The notes below the pieces were generated by a model. The model saw only the letters and a program-made list of their open reading frames with translations. It searched no databases and was not told the DNA's origin. 64,000 nucleotides of DNA from Chondrus crispus (Eukaryota; Rhodophyta; Florideophyceae; Gigartinales; Gigartinaceae), in contig NW_005179210.1 in assembly GCF_000350225.1 (NCBI RefSeq), positions 41,378-105,377 of the forward strand, written 5' to 3'. The position numbers and the translations under genes were made by a program. Each line of letters begins with the position of its first letter. The stretch's first letter is position 1. Of the stretch, positions 22,615-34,773 are shown in pieces.

Positions 22615-24384
22615 TCCGCGAGTACGACGCAACGTCAAGGAGCGACGAGGAACAAGGTTACCGAGACAGAGGTCTGGCAAGTTCCGGATTCCGATGATGA
22701 GGGCCCTCCGGTACCTGTTCTTGAGTCAGACGTGTTGGACGCACCGAAGGTCAACGCTGGCAGCTACCGTCAATTTCAAACGGAGATCAACATAGCCTTG
22801 ATATGCGACCCTCCGAAGACGTTGCGTGTGATTGACCCGAAACACGTGGAGGACCTCAAGCACGACTTCAAACGTCGGGGGTTCCTTCCTGTGGTCGGGA
22901 CAATCTCAGTCGCCCTTAAGCAAGACCCTAGGAGAAGTCCAGGAGAAATGGCAGCCCTGCACGAGGCAATCAGGGCAGGCGGGAAAATTGAAGAAGAAGT
23001 TTGGCTTGTGGATGGGCGGAATCGGCACACAGCTTTAACTCAATTGGGTTCCGAGGAAGCGGAATGGACGGAAGCAATTAAGTCACTCCGCGTGACGTTG
23101 TGGAGCGGGCTCACTGATGACAATTATGTCTCTCACGCTGAGATTCTGGGCATTGGGGCCCTCCTGAACGCATCCAACTCTAACGTAAAGAGGATGTCGT
23201 TCAGTGACTCCGTGCATGGGACGGTGTCGTCATACAATGTGACGGCGAACCGCAATCCGCATGTGGACATGAGCAAGCTGCCGGACAGTGCCATTGCTAC
23301 TGCTCTGAAAAAGATGAATGTCCTTCCGAATCTGAGTGACCGTCAGATTCTGAGGTACACGCTGGTCGGCCACAATTTGGCTGAGCGACCGCTTTCCTCC
23401 AAGATATTCTTGGAGGTGACAGAGAAGTGCAGTCAGATCGGCATTGAGCATATGTCGAGCAAGGTCCTTTTTACGACCAAGGAAGCGTCCTTTTCTTACC
23501 TGGCTATGCATTCAGTTGCTGAAAGGGTCAACAACAAGACCGTGGGAACGTTCTCGGACATTCGCGACAAGTTTTATACTTTTATTGCAGTTCTACATCG
23601 CCATCTTCAGGCCATCTGCGAGTATAATAACATATCCGTTGACGACCTGTACAAGACGGAGGTCAATATTACCTCGAGCAAGAGTATCACAATTGAACGA
23701 TCGCTTTGGTCGAGAATGGCGGCGTGGTCTTTTAATGGAGAGAGGACCCTGAGGGCAAGTTGAGGTGGACTATCGACCGGCTCGAGAGCATCAACAGGGT
23801 CATCAAGAAGGCACTTGGACCTGAAATTCTTTCTGCTCCGCCTCGTGCACCAGATGACCACCCAACCCAAATGGTTGTTTATGAGGTCCGTGGAGGTTCT
23901 GCAGCAACGGATGAAGGTGACCGTGGTGATCGTGGTGTTGGTGGTTCTGGGCCTGGCGTTAGAAGCGGTGTGACCCGTAATGAGGATAGGGCCGTGCGCA
24001 AGTCGAGTCGCAAGAGGAATATTCGGGTTCTGAATGCCGATATTGTTCCCTAACGGGGACCTTCTACACCGCTGACGAACCCGAATCGCATGAGGCGGGG
24101 AAGGACCGGCGGACCGCGGAAGAAGCGGAAGATTGGCAATGTGGGGGATGTGGGGATGACGGAACTCAAGCAAACCCCTTCGGAACTTGAACCAGACCCA
24201 AATTGTGGATCTGATGACAGAATTGAAAGCTGATGTGGTTTTCCGCGGTGCATCAGATGTTGAAGGTGACGATGAGGAGAGATTTGAGCCTTCGACCAAG
24301 GATTTCGATGACTCTTTGCCGACACGTCTCCCAATTGGTTACGAAGATCCGGTCCCCTATGAGGGACGTTCTCATCCGGCTTAG
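22615..24384 (+). pseudogene. zinc-finger/ParB-fold protein, 3' part
   Basis: Continuation of the gene begun at 10614. After a short acidic stretch comes a ParB/sulfiredoxin-fold pattern: VIDPKHVEDLKHDFKRRGFL, then about 50 residues later VDGRNRHTAL (near 23008-23037). The latter matches the conserved DG-x2-R-x2-A motif of ParB-like nucleotide-binding/nuclease domains. A helical ~200-residue region follows. The frame breaks near 23740, then resumes (LRWTIDRLESINRVIKKAL). It meets a TAA at 24051-24053, after which the same frame continues with a basic nuclear-localisation-like run (GPRKKRKIG). Another frame change near 24225 leads to an acidic tail ending at 24384. ParB-like domains fused or adjacent to DNA methyltransferases are common in phages and plasmids; a zinc-finger version in a fungus is unusual. 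Confidence 0.72.
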
Positions 24385-24489
24385 ATGCGATTTGCCATTC
24401 GTCTCCCGACAAGATGGCCGAAACCAAATCCTCTGCAGCATGTTAGTCCATACTTGCAGGCTGTTCATATCCCCGACCAACACCGTGGA

Positions 24490-25195
24490 CGACAAGAGAA
24501 GCAGCGGTAACGGTAGCGGCAGTAGCAGCGGTAGCAACGGCAGCAGCGGCAGCGGCGCCAGCGGCAGCAGGGGCAGCAGCGTCCCCAGCAGCGCCAGCGG
24601 CGGCTACGACGGCAACGGCAAAACCAGCGGCGAAAGCGACAGCGGCGGCAAAACCAGCGACGAAAACGGCAACTGCGGCAAGACCAGCGGCGGAAGCGGC
24701 GCGGCGGCTGCAACAGAAGAAGCCGCAACAGCACACAGCGTCGGCGGCGTTGGCAGCGAAAGTTGAGCAGGACGGAACGTCGGAAGAGGTGAGGCGGTGT
24801 GCAAAGGTGGTGTGTGGTGATGGGGAGGGAATTGCGCTGATGGCGAAACTTTGCTCCCCATAAATACATAAATCTCAGCGCCGTATTGCAAAGCAGCACA
24901 AAACCTTCGTCATACGTACACAAATTCAAAAATACCTAATCCCATCAACTGCTAATCCCAAATAATTGCTAATCCCTTAATTACGCCAATATCTTAATTA
25001 CGTTAATCCCCTTCATCCCCGAATCCCACGAATCCCCTAATCCCACCTACTCTCCTACTCCTCTAAATCTCCAAAGCACACCGAATCCCTAAAGTACAAA
25101 AACAACCCTACTTTTGAATCCCTTACTCTATATTATAGAAGGGAATATACCTTACTACTATAACCGAATATATATAATATGAAAGAAATAACTCC
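24490..25195. repeat. composite repeat, left part, copy 2
   Basis: Direct repeat of 1509-2360, starting CGACAAGAGAAGCAGCGG. The AGCGGC field and the AATCCC field are both shorter than in copy 1. It directly precedes satellite array 2. Confidence 0.8.
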
Positions 25196-27787
25196 TAATT
25201 GCGACGCCGTATTTAGTTCGTACGTGCGCATTGGGACGCAGTGGGTCTAATATGAGGCCCTGCCACTAAATCTGCCTGCTGCAGTATGGCCCCCAGCACA
25301 ATACGTTTTGGGCATCTGACAAGCTTGCCAGACGCCGGACACGGTACGTGATAAAATATGAAGTTAAAAATATTGCCTGTGCGCCGCGCTGATAATCGCA
25401 CAAGGCAAAAATTAAATCTTCCGCACTGACATTCTATTGGCTGTGCGCCGCCGTCGGCAAAATTTGGGCCAGAAATGGGCAACAGCAATGTGGCGAATCC
25501 GGCGCGTATAAGGGTGCCGCCGTGTAAATCGGCCTAAAACATATCGTCCCACCGGAAAATTGGCGCCGTCAAAATCACCCAGAACGATACGTTTTGAGCC
25601 ATATACCGTAGTCAATACCAAAATCCCACATACGACGATTGAGGCCCGGACGATACGTTTTTTGTCATTACGTATCGATCCTGACATATGCCCAAAACGT
25701 ATTGCCCCGCGGGAACTGACGACGGAACTACACATAGAACATTAAATTGCGACGCCTTATTGCGTAGTTCTTACGTGCGCATTGGGACGCAGTGGGTCTA
25801 ATGTGAGGCCCTGCCACTAAATCTGCCTGCTGTAATATGGCCCCCAGCACGATACGTTTTGGGCATCTGACAAGCTTGCGAGACGCCGGACACGTACGTG
25901 ATAAAATATGAAGTTAAAAATATTGCCTGTGCGCTGCGCCTATAATCGCACAAGGCAAAAATTAAATCTTGCGCACTGACATTTTATTGGCTTTGCGCCG
26001 CCGTCGGCAAAATTTGGGCCAGAAAATGGGCAACAGCAATGTGGCGAATTCAGCGCGATTGAGGGTGCTGCCGTGTAAATCGGCCTAAAAACGTATCGTC
26101 CCACCGGAAAATTGGCCCCGTCAAAATCAACCAGAACGATACGTTTTGAGCCATATACCGTAGTCAGTACCGAAATCCCACATACGACGATTGAGGCCCG
26201 GACGATACGTTTTTTGTCATTACGTATAGATCCTGACATATGCCGAAAACGTATCGTCCTGCGGGAACTGACGACGGAACTACACGTAGAACATTAAATT
26301 ACGACGCCTTATTGCGTAGTTCGTACGTGCGCATTGGGACGCAGTGGGTCTAATATGAGGCCCTGCCACTAAATCTGCCTGCTGTAATATGAGCCCCACC
26401 ACGACACGTTTTGGGCATCTGACAAGCTTGCCAGACGCCGGGCACGGTACGTGATAAAATATGAGTTAAAAATAATGCCTGTGCGCCGCGCCACTAATAT
26501 TATAGGCGCGGCGCACAGGTAATAAAATTAAATTTGTGCCCCGTGCAATATCACACAGCGCAAAAATTAAATTTTGCGCACTGACATTTTATTGGCTGTG
26601 CGTTGCCGTCGGCAAAATTTGGGCCAGAAAATGGGCAACAGCAATGTGGCGAATCCAGTGCGTATGAGGGTGCCGCCGTGTAAATCGGCCTAAAAACGTA
26701 TCGTCCCACCGGAAAATTGGCCCCGTCAAAATCAACCAGAACGATACGTTTTGAGCCATATACCGTAGTCAGTACCGAAATCCCACATACGACGATTGAG
26801 GCCCGGACGATACGTTTTTTGTCATTACGTATAGATCCTGACATATGCCCAAAACGTATCGTCCTGCGGGAACTGACGACGGAACTACACATAGAACATT
26901 AAATTGCGACGCCTTATTGCGTAGTTCTTACGTGCGCATTGGGACGCAGTGGGTCTAATGTGAGGCCCTGCCACTAAATCTGCCTGCTGTAATATGGCCC
27001 CCAGCACGATACGTTTTGGGCATCTGACAAGCTTGCGAGACGCCGGACACGTACGTGATAAAATATGAAGTTAAAAATATTGCCTGTGCGCTGCGCCTAT
27101 AATCGCACAAGGCAAAAATTAAATCTTGCGCACTGACATTTTATTGGCTTTGCGCCGCCGTCGGCAAAATTTGGGCCAGAAAATGGGCAACAGCAATGTG
27201 GCGAATTCAGCGCGATTGAGGGTGCTGCCGTGTATATCGGCCTAAAAACGTATCGTCCCACCGGAAAATTGGCCCCGTCAAAATCAACCAGAACGATACG
27301 TTTTGAGCCATATACCGTAGTCAGTACCGAAATCCCAACTACGATGATTGAGGCCCGGACGATACGTCTTTTGTCATTACGTATCGATCCTGACCTATGC
27401 CCAAAACGTATCGTCCTGCCGGAACTGACGCCAGAACTAAACATAGGCCGATTTACACGGCGGCACCTTCAATCGCGCTGAATTAGCCACATTGCTGTCG
27501 CCATTTTCTGACCCAAATGTGTTCGACGGCGGCGCACAGCCAATGAAATGTCAGTGCGCAAAATTTAATTTTTGCCCTGTGCGATTATAGGCGCACAGGC
27601 ATTTTTTTGACTTTATATTTTATCACGGAGCCTGTCCCGTGTCTGACAAGCTTGGCAGATGCCCAAAACGTATCGTTCGGGGGCCATACTGCAGCAGGCA
27701 GATTTAGTGGCAAGGCGTCATATTACACCCACTGCGTCCCAATGCTCACGTACGAACTACGCAATAGGGCGTCGTAATTTAATGTTC
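25196..27787 (-). repeat. satellite array 2, ~552-bp monomers in opposite orientation
   Basis: Same monomer family as array 1, with most monomers on the minus strand: about 25196-25745, 25746-26297, 26298-26902 (with the GCGCCGCGCC hairpin near 26476-26520) and 26903-27440. Then comes a short reversed piece, 27440-27787, that mirrors the left end of array 1. Outer ends are again inverted. The array cuts the 3' end of the recombinase-like gene at 27787. Confidence 0.93.
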
Positions 27788-29613
27788 TTTGTTTTCGACT
27801 AGGTCTCTCGTCTCCTCTGTATCATCAGGGTTGGTTGTGACAGCGAGAGCTCTGATCAATGCCTTGGCAGTATCAAGGTAGTCGGTGAGGTCCAGGCCGA
27901 TGTAGGTGGAACGGAGCTGGTCTACGAAGGTATTCTTTTGCGTAGACAATGTATCCAGAAACGCTGCTTTATCCAGGTTGGGGAAGATTTTTTTCTCGCG
28001 ATAACTGTGCATCATCATTGTGCCATAGCTAGATCTCAGCATCATAACGTCATGTCAGCGAGGGTGGGTTCTGACATGCGGAGGAACGCCTGAAATGTCT
28101 TTGTGACTTGCCGGGTAATCAGACTATGTCCATTTTCGGTATGAATGAGTAGGGCTTTGTTGACAAGGTCGGACTCATCCTTTTCAGCTTGGTCAATTAT
28201 TGCAGGGCGGACAGTGGTGCAATGAAATCGGACGTATTTGAGAACATATGAAGGAAACAGAACAAACGGCATTCGCAAGGATCGGCTTGTCTTCTCCTTG
28301 ACCGTGCTCATTTCAATGAAACCCTGCTCCCGCGCTCTTTGTGTCATGTCTGTCAATTCGCTTGACGAAGGCAGTTGCAACTGCGTGTATACTTGGGGTC
28401 GTTGACCCCGCCGGTCAACACAAGAAGGTTGATTAAATTCATGCACCACTTATTTTTGGTCCTACCTTCCCGGAAAACCGTGGTGACGGCAGCGGTCACC
28501 CCGTGGTCAACTGTGTGACTATCAAAAGATGCGAGAATAGAATCCAATGCATGTCGGATTTTTTGCTTGCAACGAGAAAAATCCTGTGGCATGAAAATTG
28601 CTGCCCGCGCTATGCGATCGTCTATGACGCGACGATCGGTAGCGCGTTGCCTTCCTAGCACTTTCTGAGCATTGAAAATGGAACGGAGATGTATGCGGCT
28701 TCGTTCTGCTTCAGCAGCGTGGACAACGCTTCTTCCTTGAAAGTACAATTTCGCGTGCTCGGAAACTTTTTTTAAGTGAAAAGCTTTTGTCATGACGGTT
28801 GTACAGACAGCCCTGACGCGATAATGTGAAATGAGGAGATCTACTGTGTCCTTGTCGCATATTGCTTCGAATAGCTTCCCTGGCATCTATACCGATTTCA
28901 CCTCCAAGACATTACAAACCACACACAGTCGCAGCAGCTGCCCCGCCGCGATACAGAGCTGCTTGAAGGACCCATCGCTTCCTCCCCCCGAGATTTTTGG
29001 CTCGTATTCAATACGGTATATCTCTCTCAGATCGCTATTATTATCTTCACAAACGGAAATCCCCTTACACGCAGCGCGTCCTTGTCCGATTACGGCATGA
29101 TCTTTCAAGGTTGATTCTTCGCAAGAGAAGTACTTGGGGTGGTCCCGCAACAGATTATGAACGCTATGGCTCCAAGCCTCTTCCAACGAGAGGCCAGCAG
29201 TCACACGTATAGAGACCGCAGGACCCCCCACTCGCTGTTGACGTTGGGCCGATTTGGTATCAAAACGGCGTGTCGTGCGTCGTTGTATGATCTCGGCATG
29301 GTTCTTTCGAACCATGTCGAGATCAATGTTGGCCTTCGTAAATTGAGTTGGAGTCGTTTCACCACGGACATCGTCCATATCCATGTGTAATGACTGCCCG
29401 TCATCTTCGGAAATATCGGTGAAGGAGGGAGGGGCGCACGGCGAAACTGTAGCGGAAAAACTTGGGGCTGTACGTACTGGCGTGACTGGGGATACGAGTT
29501 TCCCCACAGCAGCATCTGTCTTCTTCTTGCTTTTCGTCTTGCTTTTTTTGTCTTTTTGCGTTTGGAAGACTCTTTACCCAGGCCTGCACCGCGTTTTTTG
29601 TCGTCGGATCCAT
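27788..29613 (-). pseudogene. tyrosine recombinase-like protein, broken and truncated
   Basis: Probable start is ATG 29613. The N-terminus is Lys-rich (KSKTKSKKK, nuclear-localisation-like). The main body reads from about 29507 to 28450, interrupted by an in-frame TAG at 28887-28889. Frame changes lie near 29,500-29,560, 28,400 and 28,045. Across the second break the sequence reads LVLTGG then QRPQVYTQLQLP, which fits the first catalytic arginine box of tyrosine recombinases. Later, MMLRSSYGTMMMHSYRE resembles the HxLR box, and QLRSTYIGLD could carry the nucleophilic tyrosine (near 27,900). The gene ends at the satellite array. Family assignment is by motif order only; it could belong to a Crypton-like or other fungal recombinase group. 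It converges on the ParB-fold gene. Confidence 0.5.
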
Positions 29614-29709
29614 TGTGCGACGGAAAGCTGTAGAGGATTTAGGGAGCACAGGAGGAAAGGAAACGGGACTACGATTCGCATATATATATAGGGAAATGCC
29701 AATACACAC

Positions 29710-30840
29710 TTGAGAAGTATCGTGGTTCCACGTGAAAAAACCGCGGCAAATTCAAATCAGAGTACAACAATGTTGCGGGCTATGTGGGTATACGTGTCTG
29801 CGTGCGTCGTCACGTGTTCGTTCGTTTTTGGGCCACTTCAGGATGTCGATTCTCTGATAAATCTGTTCTCGTCTCGAATGAGGTTTTCGGACAACGCGGA
29901 TGAAATTGACGGAGGAAATGAGTCGTCGGATGGGGAAGGTGAAAATGGGCAATCTTGGGAAGAAGTCGGGTGAAGCTGTCGATCAGAGTTTGCGAAGGTC
30001 GCAATTGCAAGTCGTGCAGGGGGGGAGGGGGGGCCAGGGCATTTTGTCTGAAAAGTCGAAAGACGGAAGGTTGAGGAGGAGAGCGAACTTTGCAGGACGA
30101 GGTGGAGACGGAAGCAGTGAAGCTGCAGTGAAGCTGGTTCGGACAGCGTAGAAGAAGATGACGTGAGCGGCGAAGAGGGAGAGGATTGCAGTGTAGTGTA
30201 GGGTGTTCAGTAGAATTCAAGAACCAGTCCCCGAAGGACGGCGAAGCCGCACATGATTCATCAGACGAAAGCGGCAGTTCTAGTGAAGACAAAAATGAGG
30301 ATGCCGCAGTGAACTTGAAGATGTCATTGTCGCTATCAACAGCTGTCGCAAAGTACATTTACAAGAAAGATACGAAGAGATCTCAGGACGGAGGAAATGT
30401 CAGCGAAAAGGACGAGTCTGATGTCGAAGGCTGTAGTCCAGAAGAAGATAATAATTTTTTTCTCACCAAAGCGGGGGAGAAGGCATGCCAAAACGGGGAA
30501 CAAGAAGGAATTGGTGTTCCCGACAAGCGTATTTGACAAGATAACACGTTTAATCCTGAATGCCGGGAAAAATTGGATCTCTAATAAAACATTGTGTGGC
30601 CGCCCTAGACGGCAACGTTTCGGAACTGGCCAGTGCAATGTAAGCGCTGGAGAATTGCAGAACGACGAGGACGACGACAGTGTGATAGACGGGAATTTCG
30701 AGGATATTGAAACCGGACATGGTTATCGGGCGAAGGCACCTCCAGTAGTTTTCAAACGAAACTGGAGAAGAAAGCAACTCGGACGGTGACATTGATGATT
30801 TCGGTAGACGGAAACTCCAGCAGAAAGAAGAGTTGAATGC
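29710..30840 (+). other. possible relic of a gene for an acidic protein
   Basis: The plus strand shows stretches with acidic, Ser-rich protein character in shifting frames: DEIDGGNESSDGEGENG (near 29,900), SVEEDDVSGEEGED (near 30,150), SSDESGSSSEDKNEDA (near 30,270), EKDESDVEGCSPEED (near 30,410) and NDEDDDSVIDGNFEDIE (near 30,665). Several stops and frame changes separate them. The repeated type of sequence suggests one decayed gene encoding a disordered acidic protein. No domain is recognised. Confidence 0.3.
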
Positions 30841-32334
30841 TGAATGAGATAGGCGAGACGGCTGCTCCGAGCGGGAAAAGAGAGACGTAGAGAACGAATA
30901 AAGTGTTCCGTTGAACTGACCTACACGTTCCTTCAGAAGGGGATTAGGGGCTAGCTGCCGGGTCGTGGTTGATTTCTTGCGACGCGGACTTTACACACCG
31001 CCTGCTCCGTTGTTGCTAGCTTGCAATATGAGGAATGCCTGCCTGTTGGCAATCTTTGTGTCGAGGCCAATGTAACCATTTCTGTTGCCGGCTTGGTCGC
31101 AATGAAGCTCCACGAAGTCATCTTAGCAACAATCGGTTCCCCAGTACATATAAAATGCATCCTCCATATCCGGGAAATGTCCTTCGCTACTCTCCTGTGC
31201 AGCAGTGATGCTAAAGATCCGGCATGCACGCCATCTGGTTCAGCCTCAGCGCCCCTGAAAAAAATCGCCGAAGACCGGATCGCAGAAACGTTCATGCCAG
31301 CGACGCCTTCCTTTTCCTTGATCTGTGCGAAAACGTTCGCATGAAGACGTAATCCCCTTTTACTGTTACGCACCGTTCGCAAGCTCTCCTATACGATGGC
31401 GTACATCAAAGTACAAGGCGGTGTCGCGGAAGAATTTGTGCATGCCTCAAGTTCATCGCCTCTGAAATGTTCTTCATATCCGTATGCAACCAATAGAAGC
31501 ACTCTGCACCTCCCAACGCGGCGCCAACCATAAACACATCGAGGCGGGAATGTAGGGTCATCTCGACTGCTAATCTGAGAGTGAAGGTTGGACGGAGCAG
31601 AGGTTGTTAGTGGGCATGAAAGGGGCTGACGACCGGGGACTGCTGTTGCCGGGCTTGCCACAGGGTTCATCAAAAATGTGAGCAGAGTTTATACAGTAAT
31701 ACATATCCCTTTCTTGCAGAGGTTGAACATTACTGTCCGTTGTCACTACACCGGACAGCACCGTAGCACTTTTCAGAGTGGAAAATGTCCATCTTCAAAC
31801 ACCTTTAGCCATAACTTCTTTAAGATTGAATGGATGAAGATTTATGAGCACTGGACATAGTTTGAGTTCAGTTCCGAATGCCAAACGCTGGACATGAGAA
31901 GGAGATCTGTTCAGCTTCTACAGACGCGTACGGCAGTTAACGGGAGCCCCGTTTCATTGTGCTAGATATTTTTAAACTACTCTTTCTCGCCAGAACTCAG
32001 TAAGAATGTATTATTTCCATTGAATTGAGAGTCATTCTCTGGATAACCGAGGCAGTAACCAAGGTCATTACGCGACGTAGAATACCACAATCACGCTGCC
32101 GATCTATTTCAGGACAAGGGCAGACGATGTTGGACGATTACAGGGTCAAAACGTATGTGAATGCAAATGTGGATGTGAGCTTGCCTGGATAGGAGGTTCG
32201 TCGGCGTTGGCTGGCTTCACTGAGCCACCGTTAATGAGGGGAGTGGATTGAGCCTCTTCCAGGTTGACTTTAGGGGAGGGCCTTGCGCAAAGGGAAGTCC
32301 CGTAATCCCGCGGTGTGGAAACGTGATGATGACG

Positions 32335-32361
32335 TCATGCCCTGCAGTCTGCAGGGCATGA
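32335..32361. repeat. perfect 13+1+13 palindrome
   Basis: TCATGCCCTGCAG, one T, then the exact reverse complement. Degenerate relatives follow at about 32513-32545 and 32708-32735 (TGACGTCA-GCCCTGCA, TCGTGCATTGTAGAGCATGACGTCA), so this is one of several ~190-bp spaced repeats. Confidence 0.85.
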
Positions 32362-33005
32362 CTCCGCATTGGGCGACCATTGATAAAAAGGGGATAAAAT
32401 AGCAAAGAAAATATTTCAAATATACAAACACTGATTGCATTTCATTTGAGACATATAATTCATATTATAGTTTCATCGAACACGTCTTGTCGCGGGGGGC
32501 AGAAACGTGATTATGACGTCACGCCCTGCATTCTACAGAGCAAGACTGGCATAGAGCGATCATTGAGAAAAGGGGATAAATTATCGAAGAAAAACAGTGG
32601 AAAATCACGAACAAAAACTGTACGCATGTGATTTGGGAAGTACCGGATATTTTCATAATCAATTTGAATCCAACTCGTCACCCGCCGCCTGGAAACAAGA
32701 TGACTACGTCGTGCATTGTAGAGCATGACGTCATTGTTACTACAGAAAGTTTTGGAATAATAAAAATAATGGCAACATTATAATAGTATATATATGAAAT
32801 ATTTTTTTTAAATATTACACGAACAAAGGCTGTACGATTTTCATTAAGGACATATATTTTCATCACCAATTCGAACATTACACGTCATCCCGCATTATAG
32901 AAACATGATTACTACGTCATGGTCATTCATTTACTGAACGCGGTTGTGCAGTCGTACTGCGTACTGTTGATGCTTTAAAATTTATTAGGGCCATTTGCCG
33001 ATCTT

Positions 33006-33910
33006 GGGGTGACAGGTGCGGCTTTTGATGCCCCTGGGGAGGTGAAGTTCTAGCCCTGGGGGTGTTTTGGGGGCGACTACCCCAATTGAGGTCGCATTGA
33101 AGGGTGACGTTCCTCATTCATCCAATTCCGAGGGTGACGTGGCCCTAAGAAAACGACATGTTGAAACATGCCGATCTTTGTCTGTGTCTATAGGGCGACA
33201 TTGGATCGTTTTCTGAGATTGATGTGATTTCAGTTGGAAATATAGGGTGACTTCGTATGCGAAACACCGGCAACTTCTACCCACTCTATCTACATACAAT
33301 TACATACAGTATTTTCCATACCACGGAAGCATGTTTACCTAGTGCTTTCATCCCCATAAAGCTGTCTCAGTGCACAATCAGTAACAGTATGCGTCTCAGA
33401 ACGACAAAGAGAGCAAGTATACTTCCCCTTTGATGGCGGGTTCAGAAGGCAGAACGTACGCCGCGTGACCGCGCGTCATCGTATGCCAGCCACTGTGGTG
33501 GGCACTGGGCGGCCTCTATAGCCACACTATATTGTTTCAGTTTTGAGAGCGCTATATCCAGCGCGAAACCGTGCGTTGGCGTGCTTTCATAAGGGTGACA
33601 TTAAAACAATCATGCATTTCTAGGGCGACTTTTCTAACATTTAGGTCTCTGCCGAAATGCCACGATGGTATACGTTTTTATGGGGTGACATCCCTGAATA
33701 TGAGTTTGTCGGAGGTGACTTTACGATCGTTTTTCTGTCACCCTAGAAAACGTGCATTGTCACCCCATCAAAAGGACACCATGGACCAAAATCACCCTAC
33801 TAGCAAAGCACTTTTTAGTAGTGTCGCCCTATAAAAACCCCACCGCATTTAAATCGCCCCACGTAGATTTCACTTTGGCTGGGTGTCGCCCCAAAATCTA
33901 CACTTTGACC
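33006..33910. repeat. ~30-bp periodic GGGYGAC motif field, two orientations
   Basis: GGGTGAC or GGGCGAC occurs near 33006, 33071, 33102, 33132, 33193, 33245, 33593, 33623, 33683 and (as AGGTGAC) 33713. The complement GTCACCC or GTCGCCC occurs near 33736, 33759, 33792, 33824, 33854 and 33886. Most spacings are 30-32 or ~60 bp. Sequences between motifs differ, with T-rich ends. It looks like a decayed ~30-bp minisatellite that inverts near 33730. Confidence 0.65.
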
Positions 33911-34773
33911 CAATTTATTATCAAGGGATGAGCCACTGCCCTCAACGGACAATTAAAAAATTAAAAACCCCAGTTGGCATAAACTAGGCGCACTGCAAAC
34001 AGAATACAAATCATATTGTGGCGCCAATATGCCGATGCCCTTTCGTATTGTTCGAAGGACTGGTTCATGCAGGAATTAAAAAAACAGAACTGTCCGACAC
34101 ATACCAGCTGATACGAGTGAATGTATTTAATTATCATACTAAATGTAAGAATCACAACAATTTCACTTCTTTTAACTTTACGATGTTACAGTGGAGGAAT
34201 GTAGTTACAATTATAGAACTTTACGACAAATTGTCTTGTACGAACAAATAAGATCCCCCATTTATGTAAAAGGTGTATCATGTTTGTTCAACATACGTGT
34301 AGGGGTTAAAGGAAGGGAAAATGTTCACACGCTACATACCACTACCCTGAAGTAACATGGGGATTACATGTGCAGCATGAACTTGGAGGATTTAGATCCA
34401 CATTTTCCAGATGAGAAACTGCCATGGCCACGCATAAACGTGCCAACCAAACACATTGTAACGTGATCTCAACTGGGAAGATGTATCCCTACCAGAGCTG
34501 CAGTAGGACAAAAGGCCGCAAAGAAAGAACTTCCATAATGCCCCTTAATACGTGCAGAACACTCTCAAGTATAGTAAGAAATGCATGAACTGCAGCAAGA
34601 TGATACCAACCCCACTAAAACCATCACAAATGTTTTGACAATATGCAACGTACAATATCATGCAGAGGCGTAGTTTCTACAGCAATAACGTCCCACCAAC
34701 CACCGCAAGACCTTGTAAGCTGCGGAAATGCAGAGTCACGTCCATTGAAAGATCCTCCAAGGAGTATAACAGA

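Larger units (their letters stand above)
30841..34770. other. non-coding interval with palindromes and motif field
   Basis: No gene recognised. Weak open frames near 31,000-31,680 have no motif. The interval holds the palindrome at 32335-32361, degenerate ~190-bp repeats around 32,330-32,920 (GAAACGTGAT-ACGTCA blocks), and the periodic GGGYGAC field at 33006-33910. I see nothing specific in 33,920-34,770. Confidence 0.5.

Noticed and set aside
33006-33910. CRISPR array
   Set aside because: Repeat core is only 7-8 bp, spacing is irregular (23 to 61 bp), orientation flips, there are no cas genes and the context is eukaryotic.
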